A DNA stretch of 26,930 nt, taken from assembly GCA_021464525.1 (NCBI GenBank), contig JADRCO010000755.1:1-26930 (forward strand). The letters run 5' to 3'. Within the stretch, counting starts at the first letter, position 1, and each line of letters begins with the position of its first letter. The notes beneath the pieces were generated by a model. The model did no database searches and was not told the DNA's origin. It worked only from the letters and a program-made list of their open reading frames with translations. A program made the translations under genes and the position numbers. The DNA is from Rhizophagus sp. LPA8_4_AMF. Taxonomy: Eukaryota; Glomeromycota; Glomeromycetes; Glomerales; Glomeraceae. Positions 1-10,803 of the stretch are shown here, piece by piece.

Positions 1-261
1 ATTTCACTTTTCAACTCTTAGAAATTTCCTTCAATTAATACTAAATATTACAGTAAAGTAATATATTATATATATAAGATTGGCCAAATTTAGGCCAAAA
101 ATACGCAAACTAATTTTTTAGATATAAAAATTTTTGATAAAAAATACGCAATCTTGATGACCTAACTATGGACGAAAAAATCTTAAATTGTACGCAAATC
201 AAAACTTTACTCTAACTCCACTATGATGGCGACGCATCTGCGTACCCTACCCTGTATATAA
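1..261. other. Gene-free AT-rich stretch
   Basis: No open frame of useful length on either strand. The stretch holds short repeated words (TTGGCCAAATTTAGGCCAA near 82-100, and ATACGCAA / GTACGCAAA recurring near 110, 147 and 191). These could be remnants of a small repeat. Nothing else is supportable. Confidence 0.5.
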
Positions 262-270
262 ATATTTCTG

Positions 271-587
271 GGGTCTGGCTCATTTTACCGACAATCATTC
301 ACCGAAAATTTTCTCATCGACAAACGTTTCACCGACAGGGTCATTTCGTTTCGCCGACAATCATTTCACCGAGTTTTGAAATCCTAACCCACTTACCCTA
401 GCCTTACCTAACCCTAATCCGAATCCTAATTTTCCTACCTAACCCTAACTCTAATCTAACTCTAATCCTAAATTCCCTTGTCGGTGAGATGATTGTCGGC
501 GAAACGAAATGTGCTCAAAAAATCAGCTGATGATCACACAAAAAGACCCTGTCGGTGAAATGATTGTCGGTGAAATGGATGCGACCC
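271..587. mobile_element. Mutator-like non-autonomous element, 317 bp
   Basis: The element starts GGGTCTGGCTCATTTTACCG and its other end, reverse-complemented, starts GGGTCGCATCCATTTCACCG. The direct repeat ATATTTCTG flanks it at 262-270 and 588-596, a perfect 9-bp target-site duplication. Terminal inverted repeats with 9-bp duplications are typical of the Mutator/MULE superfamily. A second nested inverted repeat (about 330-366 against 480-513, CATTTCGTTTCGCCGACAAT type) makes the arms largely self-complementary. The centre (about 385-475) is a degenerate run of CCTAAC/CTCTAAT words resembling CCCTAA telomere repeat. There is no transposase frame, so it would depend on a partner elsewhere. 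The class assignment is inference; the repeats and duplication are direct observation. Confidence 0.8.
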
Positions 588-596
588 ATATTTCTG

Positions 597-1371
597 GGTC
601 CTGGTGATCCATTAAGGCAAAGAAGTAAAAGTTTTCTGCAGTATACACAAGATTATTTGAAATTTATTATACTAGGGAATGCAAATCTAATTGATGGTCG
701 ATAAGCATGCAGGACAGAACTCTGAAATGCTTAGAAGTAAACAGTCCTACGCTACGCTTCGGACAATAATCTTTGTAGTTTAGAGAAGGCCGCCAACATG
801 TTGGTTATAGGAGATGTTTAGATATGAGTGATTCGAGATATTAGTGATGAATTTGGTGGTAGTCCATAAAATTTTTAGATTAATTTTATTTTAGTGGGAT
901 GTAAGAATTTTCATTGGTTTATAAATGAAAAAAATTTTCTTTTCATTGTTTATTTATCAGCGAGTTCATTTACGAATTTTGTTTATAAAAAAAAAAAATA
1001 ATAAAAATAGATTTTTTAATTCTTCACACTTTTTTATTTCAACAAATGATGTTAATTTCATTTTTTTATTTTTTGTATGACACATTCCCGATTTTAAATC
1101 TACTTTATTACTTATTAAAATAATATATATCTGATATTATTTAGTTAATTTGACGCACGTCTCTATCACCTGACATCTGAGCGAGGCACAGCATATAAAT
1201 ACGAAATAACTCGTAAGATAGAATTGTTTAAAATACAATTTATTTAATAATATGAAAAAAAAAAATAATTTAATTTACAAAATAACAAACTTTATAAGAT
1301 GTTTTACTTACAATATCTTGACTATATTTTAAATAATTCAAGAAATAATTTTTTTAAAAAAAATAAACAAG
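597..1371. other. Gene-free stretch downstream of kinase gene 1
   Basis: AT-rich DNA between the Mutator-like element and the stop codon of the minus-strand kinase gene. It would carry that gene's 3' UTR and polyadenylation region. No coding frame, RNA gene or clear repeat was found apart from poly-A/T tracts. Confidence 0.5.
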
Positions 1372-3619
1372 TTAAATATTATTAGGAATTTCCAATTCAT
1401 CTTGTTCTTCCGAATGAAGATTTGGATTACTATATGATTTATTTTCATCTAAAAAAACATAAATTTTTAAGAAAAAATTAGTATAAAATCGGGAATTCTT
1501 CCAATTGATATATAATGAATTTTTTAAAATACATTACCAATATTATCTTTTATTGGTTGTTGATTTGTTTCATTTCGAATATCTAAATAATTTAAGTCAA
1601 TAAAATTTATAATTGCGTTATATTATCAAATCTATATTAATTATTTTACTTTTTAATGAGCCAATAAATAAATTCAGAGGGATAAAATACTTCTATATAT
1701 TTATTTATTTGCCAGTTAAAAGTTCATCTAAAAGTACGTTACCTTTATCCTGGTTATTTGTTTTATCAAAACCAACTAAAAGTAAAAATAAAGACGAATC
1801 AATTAGTATTTATAATAATAATAATAATAAAATTTTCAATTAATACTCACTATTATCAGATACATGAATGTTGTCATAAGATTTATAATGAAATGCTGTA
1901 AAAAAATTAATATTAAAAATATGAAAAGAATAATTAAATACACAAATAAACAATTTTAAAAATAATAAGGCCAATTCCAAACTAATAATTAGTATAGCGT
2001 CCTTTTCTGGCTCAAAAATTTGAGGGGAGGACGTTAAACAAAAAGTTAATTTGGAGCGGCCTAATTTGTAATAACTAACCTTCTTGTTCTTCTGTTATAA
2101 TTGAAAAAAATTATTAGTAATGCCATTTATTTAGTAAATAAATTAAATAAATCAATATAATAATTACCTTCTGTTGCATTCCTTGGTTCAGGCAGATTTT
2201 CAAATTGATAAACTTTACTTGTAGGTAAATTACCATCTGTATAATTGACACTTTTTTTATTTACATTACCATTTGCTTCTTCTGATTGAATTGATTCATA
2301 TAATTCATTTAAATAATATAAATTAATTTCATTTAATTTTTTCCAAAGTGTATGAGCATCAGGTCTTTTTAATGGATCAGCATCCCAACATTGTTTCATT
2401 AAACTTTCATACTCTAAAAGAGTTCCTGATATTATATTTGGTCTCATACCATTAACAATATCATTCGCAAGATTATAATCATGTTCACGATTAGTAAATG
2501 GTGGTTGTCCGGACGAAATTTCCCACATAAGCATTGCAATACCATAAATATTGGATGCTTTTGTAGCTTGTTTTCCAGCAATAACCTCAGGTGCTATGTA
2601 AGGAAGATTCCCATATATGCTTTTTGATGATACATCTGCAGAGCCACAAAGTCCAAGTTCATTAATATACCATTTATTACTTCTTGGAGAATGTAATATA
2701 TTTCCAGAATGCAAATCTCTATGAATTGCATTCTCCTCATGAATAATATAAAGTGAATGAGTCATATCAACAGCAATTTGAATTTTTTCTTTCCATGTGA
2801 GTTGATTACGATTTTGTTGTAAAAATTCTCTTAAACTTACATCCATTGAATTCATTACGAGCATGTAATTCCCATTTGATGGATCTCGTGTTAATCCATA
2901 ATATTGAACACTACTTTGCCATTCATTACTAAAAGTTAGACGTGATTTGGCCTACAAAACGATATTTTATTAAAAAATTTTTCTAATTATCATTTTTTTA
3001 AATACTTTTAAAGATTACGAACATCTTCAAACCAGTTTCGATTTACATTTTCAACGTTTTCTAAACATTTAAGTATTACTTTTTGTCTTCCAAATCTTTT
3101 TAATCGTTTCTCATTAGAATCCCATTCATTATAACATCCATCAGTCCAAACTGCTGTATAAATATCAGAGGAATCATTTTTTAATAAATAATTATTAATA
3201 TTTTGAAATTGATCATATGGAATCCATTCAATTATCCTTTCTGGATCAATCGTTTCCATTTGACATTTTTGTATATAATCATCAATATCATCATTTCCTG
3301 ATGTCCAATTTGAAAAATTTGTTTTTAAATAATTTCTAACACAAAATTCACAATATAATATAGCTAAACATTCTTGATTACAATTTTCACAAATTCTTTT
3401 TCTACCGAAATTATAAAGAATTTTATCATGATCATAAGATTTATTTATCATTCCTATCGCTTCATTCTTTTCTTCATTTGTAAGAAATTTATCATCAAGA
3501 ATTATTTGTTTTCTAAATTCAATTTGTTTAGGTATATCATTATAAACCTTATAATCAATTAATGCAGAAGATTTATTAAGTGCCACACGAACTATTTCTT
3601 CTCTAATTGCGGAAGGCAT
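1372..3619 (-). CDS. TKL-like protein kinase family protein 1 (likely pseudokinase), multi-exon
   Basis: Minus-strand exons by homology to the two plus-strand paralogues and by splice sites: 3619-3023, 2951-2168, 2091-2080 (12 nt), 1895-1851, 1775-1713, 1582-1538, 1448-1372. The joined frame is 540 codons plus stop. Residues 1-130 hold a Cys cluster (C77-x2-C80-x3-C84-x5-C90-x2-C93) of unknown function. The kinase domain follows, with beta3 Lys184 (VILK), H276-R277-D278 and APE at 319-321. Two motifs are degraded: the glycine loop reads KNDSSD where the paralogues read KGGYSE, and the DFG position reads NELG, so the metal-binding Asp is Glu297. Catalysis is therefore doubtful, while the conserved frame argues for a kept protein. 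The C-terminal tail comes from tiny phase-1 exons and ends with LHSEEQDELEIP plus three residues. The join of exons 1775-1713 to 1582-1538 needs a GC donor and is the least certain part; without it the frame stops at 1708. Family known as expanded in AM fungi; substrate unknown. Confidence 0.8.
1728..1742 (-). other. 15-nt GT...AG intron relic inside the tail exon of kinase gene 1
   Basis: In kinases 2 and 3 an intron lies between AAAG|GTA and CTTTTAG|. At the same place kinase gene 1 has only GTAACGTACTTTTAG, which keeps both borders but is 15 nt long and free of stops in the reading frame. It is most simply an intron shrunk to a multiple of three and now translated (GNVLL). Splicing of 15 nt is known only in a few ciliates, so retention is more likely. 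Confidence 0.6.
1969..2061. mobile_element. Tourist/Harbinger-like MITE in an intron of kinase gene 1, 93 bp
   Basis: The left end is GGCCAATTCCAAACTAATAA and the reverse complement of the right end is GGCCGCTCCAAATTAACTTT. Both ends are flanked by TAA. Terminal repeats beginning GGCC/GGSC with a 3-bp TWA duplication fit the PIF/Harbinger (Tourist) class. The element lies wholly within the intron between the 12-nt exon and the 45-nt exon. The paralogous introns in kinases 2 and 3 lack it. Class assignment is inference. Confidence 0.6.
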
Positions 3620-4883
3620 TACTAAAAATCTTTTTTAATTCGAAAACAAAAAAAAAGAAAGAAAAATTGAAAGATGTAACAAAAATTTTCATTTTTTTTA
3701 TTTTACGCTTTTTTTCAAGTTTATATATAATCATTGCTTATCAGATTTTACGTGACTTTAACGTCATCAACCTCATCTACGCCATTCGCCACAAACTAAT
3801 ACATAACGGTCGATCGTCAAGAGATACTAATTTATATGATTAACGGATGGATTTCCAAAATTATTTTAATGTTCAAAATTATTAAGGCGGAAAACAAAAC
3901 TAAGCAAATGTTGGGAAGTATTTTTTAAGTAAAATACACAATGGGATGAATGACCATTACAATTATGCAAAAAAAGAATTTCGTAAAAAGAATTTTTTTA
4001 ATCACAGATTTATTCACCTACTTTGTGTTGGCAGGTTAAAATTAACAATACAGTAATTTTTTAATTATATAACGATTTCAATAAATCTCTAGCTTTTACC
4101 CAGAGATAATTTATGTCATAAAAATTTTCTTTCATAAAATTTTATCATTATTACAAATTCTTATGATCCCAATGTGAAAATAACATGAATTAGCATGAAT
4201 TAACGGTGATGCACGTTCGTTCTTTTATTTAAGAGTTGTTGTCAATATTTGAACTGTTATTAAATTTCTCCAAAATGGGAATTACTAAATTCTTTCACTT
4301 CGTACTGTAATAAATTATATTTCTTAAAAAATTTAGTTAGGATTTACAATATTTAATAAAAGAGGGTAAAGATTTGATTTAAGGACAGAAATATTGTTTT
4401 GTTACCTTTAAAGCTCCCGTCAACTTTCGTGCTCGTTAAATCCGGAATCTTCAAGTGTAGACTGAAACATGAGCCAAAAAGCTTTTAAAATCTGATTGGA
4501 TTGGCCCAATAAACATCGAATAAACAAAGTAGTTAATAAAGTATGCAATTAATAAATTAATAACTGAAGAATAAATTGAGTTTATAATATATTAGGTAAT
4601 TCTTAAAAATCAACTTATTAATATAGGAACATATGATATAATTCAAAAATCGTCTATACTACAACTAGTAACAATTGATCAACGCCATATAACTTTAAAA
4701 GTTATCGGACAGAAAAAATCGAATCTTTGTGAAACAAAGTGAAATCAGCCATATTTAATTTAATTATATGCGCAAACAATTAATCATATTGCGAGAAAAC
4801 GTGTTAATGATGTAATCATATGATTAAAATAAGCCACTGGTAATAATTTCTTAGGGGTAAAGGATTTTCAAGTTTTCAACCTA
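3620..4883. other. Gene-free stretch, promoter side of kinase gene 1
   Basis: AT-rich DNA upstream of the minus-strand kinase start. The first few hundred bases should hold its promoter; a plus-strand open frame here (3607-3843) is low-complexity and not credible. No RNA gene or clear repeat was seen. Confidence 0.5.
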
Positions 4884-5046
4884 TGTCATCATCCATTTTA
4901 GGAAATTCAAAAATTAAAACATAATTTTGGCCAGAATTATAATAACTACTAATGTCTAAAAATGGAAAATGTGTAACATCATCATGGTCTGCTGAAATTT
5001 TTTTTTTTTCAATTAAGCTTAGGAATGACGTAATTTCTGGCCGGGG
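4884..5046. repeat. GGCCAGAA palindromic interspersed repeat, copy 1
   Basis: The core is the near-palindrome ATAATTTTGGCCAGAATTAT, with arms TGTCATCATCCATTTTAGG on one side and AAAAATGGAAAATGTGTAAC then ATCATCATGG on the other. It ends with AATGACGTAATTTCTGGCC. Two more copies occur near 25.9 and 26.2 kb. There are no open frames. It is probably a MITE or other fold-back repeat; no clean target duplication was found. Confidence 0.6.
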
Positions 5047-5627
5047 AAATTAGCAATATCAAAGTTGATATACCCAATGACGTTTATTATAATACCTAAT
5101 CATGTGAATTGACTCTGATTTGCTTATCAAATATCACGTGATTATAAGCTTTCCTGTCAATATCGATATATTTTAATATCGTTGTAGTTTTCACCAATTT
5201 CAATTTCGATTACCTGAATTATAAAGAGAAAAACAGATATTTGAGTTTTTACATTGTTGTTATTATTACCTATTATCTCATAATTTCAAGTGTGAGCGAC
5301 GATCAATTACACGAAATATGCAGGTTGAAAATTTAATTATTGGTGCCGATCTTTTATCAAATGTGGAGCATTAATAAATTACATGACTTATATAATTACG
5401 CTTACAAAATGACTAATCTTTATTTCAATAAATGCTCGTTAATTTTGTGAACGTGCAGTTTAAGACATATTAACGTGTTAAATGTTAATCTTTACACGAA
5501 TTACGTTATAATATAATTAATTTTTATGTATTATTTTAAACACACTGTTAATTATTAAATATCCTACTGTAATTAATTATTAGAAATTAATATTATTAAT
5601 TATCGATATTCAATATATATATACTTT
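5047..5627. other. Gene-free stretch downstream of the wall-protein gene
   Basis: AT-rich, no coding frame on either strand. It contains the 3' flank of the minus-strand Kre9/Knh1-type gene. Nothing further identified. Confidence 0.5.
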
Positions 5628-6464
5628 TTAAATTATCATGCTAGATAATAAACTGATAAAAGTTAAAACACCAATAATGTCAATATTATAATTTATTGAA
5701 AAAGCTGAACTAGTAGTGGTATTATTATTATTTCCTGATACGAAAGCTGATGGGAAAGTATTATTCGTCGGTGTAGGATTACCAGCTTTAGCTGAATTAT
5801 CAGGAGCTTTAGCATCATTATTAGGAGTTTCCTTTGCAGTTTTAGCAGTTTTAGGAGTAACATCAGCAGGTTCAGCAGGTTGTTTAGGAGTTTCATTAGG
5901 ATTTCCTACACCAACTTCTTTTGGTACTAGACCATTCGGATCACCTTTTGCAATAATTTTACCAACTTTACCAAGATTTTTACCAACAGCTGGAGGAGGA
6001 TTTGTTTCAGCTGGATATTTACCATTTTTATCAGTAATAGTAAATCTTGTTGTATAAACATCATCAGCTTTACCGTTAGAAAATCTTAAAAAATAAAATT
6101 TTCCTGGAGGATCAACTTCTGGTACTACCCAAGAAATTTTTCCTACAGTAGCGGGTACTTTTCCAATAGGATCCAAGGGTACTTGTTCAAGATCTGCTCC
6201 AGTCATAAATTCCACTTGAACTACGCCTACCGTTTTTAAATTTGGAGCTTTACCGTCATCTTTCCATTCAATTAAAACCTAAAGAAAAAAAAGGGAAGAT
6301 AAGAAGAAAATTCTTTTTTAGAAAATTATTGTGTTACTACTTACTTTTTGATTTGGAGTGAAAATAGTAGCACCAACAGGATTTGTTGGAAATATGTTTG
6401 CGTTAGTTGTACTAACACTAAGAAGGAAGGTAACTAATGCTACAAAAGAATAAGATGATTTCAT
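5628..6464 (-). CDS. Secreted Kre9/Knh1-type protein, probably GPI-anchored
   Basis: Two minus-strand exons, 6464-6345 and 6278-5628, joined in phase 0 with GTAAGT and TTTAG borders; 256 residues. The start is the ATG that gives a clean signal peptide (residues 1-22, MKSSYSFVALVTFLLSVSTT then NA). Residues about 28-125 match the Kre9/Knh1 N-terminal-like beta-sandwich domain: PVGATIFTPNQKVLIEWKDD near the start, KISWVVPEVDPPGKFYFLRF in the middle, and YTTRFTITDKNGKYP at the end. Residues about 170-231 form a Pro/Thr/Asn/Lys/Ala-rich linker. The last 18 residues are hydrophobic (IDIIGVLTFISLLSSMII), consistent with a GPI-attachment signal with a small-residue site near Ser230-Ser234. This domain is found in fungal cell-wall and surface proteins linked to beta-1,6-glucan assembly; the exact role here is unknown. 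The intron separates the leader from most of the domain. Confidence 0.85.
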
Positions 6465-6803
6465 TTTTTTATTTTTAAAGGAAAGAAAGAAAAAGTTTTT
6501 TTTTATGGAAGAATGATAGAAAATTATTTTAAGGAAAGTGGTAATACTGTATGTATAACAAAAAATTATTTTTTTTTTTTACCGTTCGCGTATGACTCTT
6601 AACATTCCAGAAGAGAAATTCTATACTACGGTAATAAAAAAAAAAAATTTTTTTTTTTTAAATGTTTATGGTTAAATTTTTTTTTTTTTTTTCAGAGGTA
6701 CTAATTATTAATTAAATTAAAAGAGGAAAACGAAATATTTATCTATATATATATACAAAAATACCTTTTTTCGTGACACAAATAAAATTTAAATTTTTTA
6801 ATG
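6465..6803. other. Promoter-side stretch of the wall-protein gene
   Basis: Upstream of the Kre9/Knh1-type start on the minus strand. It is dominated by poly-A/T tracts, including an A10-T10 run near 6640-6660. No gene or specific regulatory motif could be supported. Confidence 0.4.
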
Positions 6804-6924
6804 TAGTAGGGGCATATATTCACGTGAAAAAGATTACCAGTAATCATATTGGTAATCACCTGGTAATCACCTGGTAATCACGGTAATCATATAGTAATCT
6901 GGTTCTTTTTAATTTGCCCTACTA
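6804..6924. mobile_element. 121-bp MITE-like element with internal GGTAATCACC repeats
   Basis: The left end is TAGTAGGGGCATATATTCAC and the reverse complement of the right end is TAGTAGGGCAAATTAAAAAG. The outermost TA on each side could be a TA target duplication, as in Tc1/mariner-type elements. The interior holds about five variants of the word TGGTAATCACC/TAATCATAT, so the whole element can fold back. No open frame. Class is inference. Confidence 0.55.
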
Positions 6925-7570
6925 AATTATTTTGAAAACGGCGATAAATGTAACAATAACGTCCATCCATTTTCTCCGTTATCATCATTATACTTCAAAT
7001 ACATACAAATCATATAAATGTAAAAAATCTCTGTACAACTAAAAAATACTTGCAACGTAACACTTTAATTACCTTCTTTAATTAATGTAGTCATGCAATA
7101 TTAATTAATTATTTATTGTCGTACTTTATGATAATTTTCTTCAAAGTTTTCTAGAAATACTACCGCTTTTTTATCGTAATGGAATGGGACTAATGGATGA
7201 TACTGAAGAAAGGATTGGGAGAAGCGTGATAGTGTCGTGATTCCCATATGTACATTTTTTTTTTTTGAATCCTATTTTTATACATTTATACATTTATTAG
7301 TCTAATTTTTATCAGGAAAATTTGAAAATTTTGAATTTTATACAATTAATTTCATACGGTTAACAATAAGAACACAAAATTTCGTAATTATGATTTAAAC
7401 TTTGTATAATTTAATATAATAAACAATAACCATTATTTAAAATAATGTTTTTTTTAGGAAAAACGGACAACGGATAACCCGCCACAAATCATCACGATAT
7501 TGTAAATTTTTTAAAAAAAAAAAGCTTAGCCTAATTAATTTATTAAGAGTAAATATAAATTACTCTTTAA

Positions 7571-7610
7571 AAAGTAAATAATTGAAAGTAAATAATTGAA
7601 AGTAAATAAG
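7571..7610. repeat. Short tandem repeat, 14-bp period, about 2.8 copies
   Basis: AAAGTAAATAATTG occurs twice in perfect tandem and is followed by AAAGTAAATAAG. No function is apparent. Confidence 0.8.
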
Positions 7611-7924
7611 ACGAATAAGGTATATAACGGATAAAATCATAAATTTCATAATGAAAAAGAAAATAAAGGAATTTTTTTGCTTTGAAATATTTTTTATAAA
7701 AAAAATAAGAAAATTTTACAAAGTTTAAAATGTTGAAACATTCTAAATTTTATCAATTGCTAAACTCTAATATTAATAATAATAAATAATAATAATGCTT
7801 GATGTATGGATAGACGTATGAATATTGTGCATGCATAATATAAAAAGTTAAAAAGTTAATACCAATCGTAAAAATACATTATTATATTGAAAAAATTCTT
7901 TGTTATTTTTTTTTTTTTTTCTAG

Positions 7925-8056
7925 AAAGGAGCGAACGAAAAGGACGAATAAAAATGACGAACGAAAAGAACGAACGAAAAGACGAACATAACGAAAGAAC
8001 GAAAAGAAAGAAAAGAACGAAGAAAGAAAAGAACGAAAGAACGAAAAGAAAGAAAT
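7925..8056. repeat. GAAC/GAAA microsatellite
   Basis: A purine-rich irregular tandem array of GAAC and GAAA units with occasional GAC. It gives a long Phe/Ser/Leu-rich minus-strand open frame that is an artefact of the repeat. Confidence 0.85.
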
Positions 8057-8669
8057 GAGCTAAGTTATGATAGAATTTCTTTTTGTATTCCAAAAATTTA
8101 TTATTCCAAGTTATTCCAAGAAATTATTCTAAATTTTATTTCATTCTAAGAAGAATTTATTTCATTGTTTTAGAATAACACTTTCAATTTGATGATTATG
8201 GTAATAATGAAAGTAACAATAAAAAAGATAATCAAAATTGACCTGATTGTTTGAATTAGCCCCGTTATTTCCAAAAGTAACTTTCAAAAGCAATTATGCA
8301 AATGGTTTACTTCGCATAATTAATGCAATACTGCGGTATTTACGCCTTTTACTTAATTTATACGAATTTTTATTGGACGAAGAATTTTGTTCATTAGAAG
8401 TTGGTTAATTATTTGAAAATCTTTACTGAAATAATAACTACCAAAAAAATAATAATGGTTATTGTTTCTCTTTTGATAGTTATCTAATTTTCTTTATCTG
8501 TCGCTCGTAAACAGAAAATTGAAAAAAAAAAAAAATTTTTTTTTTTTCTTATATAAAGCCAACGTATTCTGATTTTTCAAAATACGTATGTAATATTAGA
8601 TATATTTTTATATATTTATATATTTTGTTTTACTTTTGCATTTTTTTTTTCTAATTTAAATATTAAAAA

Positions 8670-10405
8670 ATGATGCCAAATCAAATAATAGAATTAGAAG
8701 AACATCAAGAGACATTTAGAATACCAAAAGGAAAATCAGGTTATATATTTGGACCAGATTCTTCGAATTTAAATCGAATAAAGTAAGTAATTTATTAACG
8801 TTTATTAAATTATAATAATATTGTTTAATAATTTTATGTTTCGCTTTTTTTTTGTAAGGGAAACTTCAGGAGCAAATATTATAATTACCGGTAAAAGAAA
8901 TCAATCATGCCAAGCAATAATTACTGGTGACAAAGAAAAATGTAAAAAAGCCATTGATTTATTACGAGAATCATTAGGTCGTTCGAATTCTTATTCACCA
9001 ATCATAGGATTCACTTTATTGGATATTATTCCAAAATTATTATTACCTAAGTTATCATTTAAGAAAGTTCCTAGTGAAGATGGTTGTAAAAGTAATGTCT
9101 TTCCCAATAATATAACTCATTGTAAATATACTCTTGAAATATATCCTACCCCAAATTATTCATCATTTTTATCATTACGACGTTCTTCTCCTACTTCCCA
9201 TAAATATAATAATAATAATGATGATAATTTATCATTTAATAATCTATCAGGAAAAATTTATAGTTTTAATACTATATTACAATTAGAAGATTGTTTGGCT
9301 AAAATTGCTGACCAAATTAGTAATAAAATTTTTTCTCATCCAACTCGGAATCGTTACGCTAATTTTCATCATCAACAACAAAAAATTATAATGGGCAATT
9401 CTGATAATGAATTTCGTTTAAAAATTAATTTTGGTAGAGAATTATTTACAAAAATTAGTAAAACTAATTTAAATTTATCAGAATGGAATAATTTAAAAAG
9501 GGGTTATAATGGCATTACTACCGCTTTTCGTCATGATGATAGTTTTTTTGATGAGAAGAAAATTCAAAAATTAAAAAATATTTTCGGTTTTAAAGAAATT
9601 AACAATTTTGAAAATAAAGTTGATGATAGAGAAGAGTGTTTTATTACTGTATTATATAAAGAAAAGGAAAAGAAAAATAAATTTAAATTACAATGGAACG
9701 CAAATGAAGGTAAAATTTTTGACGAATCATTTTTTTTTTTAAAAAAAAAAAATTTTTTTTTTTTTTAAAGGATATACTTAATTTTTTTTATAGAACGTTG
9801 GAAGATAATAAAGTCAACGAAAAATATAAGTCGTCAAGCCATAATAGACATTGTATCCGGTAGAAGTAAATCACCAGATTTACGTTTCTTATTAAAATCA
9901 CAAAAACGTTCATCTCCTATTAGCGAAAAATATCATAATACAATTTGTAATATACAAAAATCTGAAAAATTTCTTGAAAGATTGGATAATGATAGCGATA
10001 AAATGTATTTCAGGCAAGAAGATTTCAATGGAAAATTTAAATGTACAAGCGTTAGACAATCTATCATCAAAAAACAATTAACGTAAGTAATTTTCGATAA
10101 AGATCAGAAATTTCAAAGTTCAATAAACCATTTATTGAAATTATTCCCCGATTAATTCTCTCTCTTTCAACTTATTTAGTAATGATAAATATCAAATGAA
10201 TTTCATTTCCACTTTACAAGATGAAGATGGCAGAATAACTTTGGAAGATACCGTTAATTTGATCAATCTTTCTTGGATTTCATCTCCTTCTCCCAACGGT
10301 TGTGAATCAATCACGACTATGGATCCTAAAAATCCAAAATTCAACGAATCAATTATTGATACAATTGATTATGCAAGGAAAATTTCTAAGACAATTGGTG
10401 ATTAA
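8670..10405 (+). CDS. KH-domain protein, four exons
   Basis: Exons 8670-8782, 8859-9709, 9794-10082 and 10180-10405 join in frame to 492 residues. All introns are GT-AG (GTAAGT, GTAAAA, GTAAGT donors). The start is the first of two adjacent ATGs at 8670/8673. Residues about 14-80 form a type I KH RNA-binding fold: FRIPKGKSGYIFGPDSSNLN, then RIKETSGANIIITGKRN and KCKKAIDLLRESLG. The usual GxxG loop reads GPDS (residues 28-31), so the last glycine is missing and RNA binding may be weakened. The first intron cuts just after the loop. The remaining 400 residues are not recognised; they are rich in Ser, Asn and Lys with conserved-looking stretches such as YTLEIYPTP and SPDLRFLLKSQK. A role in RNA handling is inferred from the KH fold only. 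An AT hairpin (T10-A12-T13) sits in the second intron. Confidence 0.8.
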
Positions 10406-10803
10406 TAAAAGAATGCATCATGCGCCGCAGCACGTTGTGGCATTTTTTTTTATTATATGATTATTTTGTACATAATTAATTAAGTAAATTATATTTGTTA
10501 TTTGTTTTATCTGAGTGAATTATCTTTTTTATGATTTATTATATTAAATGTAGAAAAGTTTTTCATCATATATATAGATTTTTTTTATTTTCGGCTTAAT
10601 TTTGATATTAAATTATTTTAAGAAATAATAAAATCTGGTTATCTGGCGAATTTGGCCATAAGTTGTAATACTAACAACTGTGCATTTAACGACATTTCAT
10701 GCCCTATGAGGCTATGACCCATTAAAATTGACTAGTGACTAATCAAAAAAAGAAATATTCATTCGTTTTCATTTGTTATGGGATGATATAAAAGGAAATA
10801 GAG

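Larger units (their letters stand above)
6925..8669. other. Gene-free stretch upstream of the KH-domain gene
   Basis: About 1.7 kb without a credible gene. It holds the 14-bp tandem repeat near 7571, the GAAC/GAAA microsatellite near 7925-8056, and many A/T runs. The last 200 bases should include the promoter of the KH gene; a TATATA-rich stretch lies at about 8600-8630. Confidence 0.5.

Noticed and set aside
1613..1843. 76-codon plus-strand frame
   Set aside because: Antisense to tail exons and introns of kinase gene 1; low complexity.
5716..6057. 113-codon plus-strand open frame
   Set aside because: Lies antisense to the Kre9/Knh1-type gene and mirrors its codon pattern; no independent features.
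6838..6900. Repeated GGTAATCACC considered as a CRISPR-like array
   Set aside because: No unique spacers, units are too short and irregular, and the context is eukaryotic; it fits a MITE interior.
7848..8093. 81-codon minus-strand frame rich in Phe, Ser and Leu
   Set aside because: Translation of the GAAC/GAAA microsatellite; no protein features.
9729..9766. T/A/T homopolymer fold-back in the KH gene
   Set aside because: Falls in an intron and is typical homopolymer noise for this genome.
10424..10449. Hairpin plus T-run after the KH gene, resembling a bacterial terminator
   Set aside because: The genes are eukaryotic with introns, the stem has two G-T pairs, and T-runs are everywhere in this DNA.
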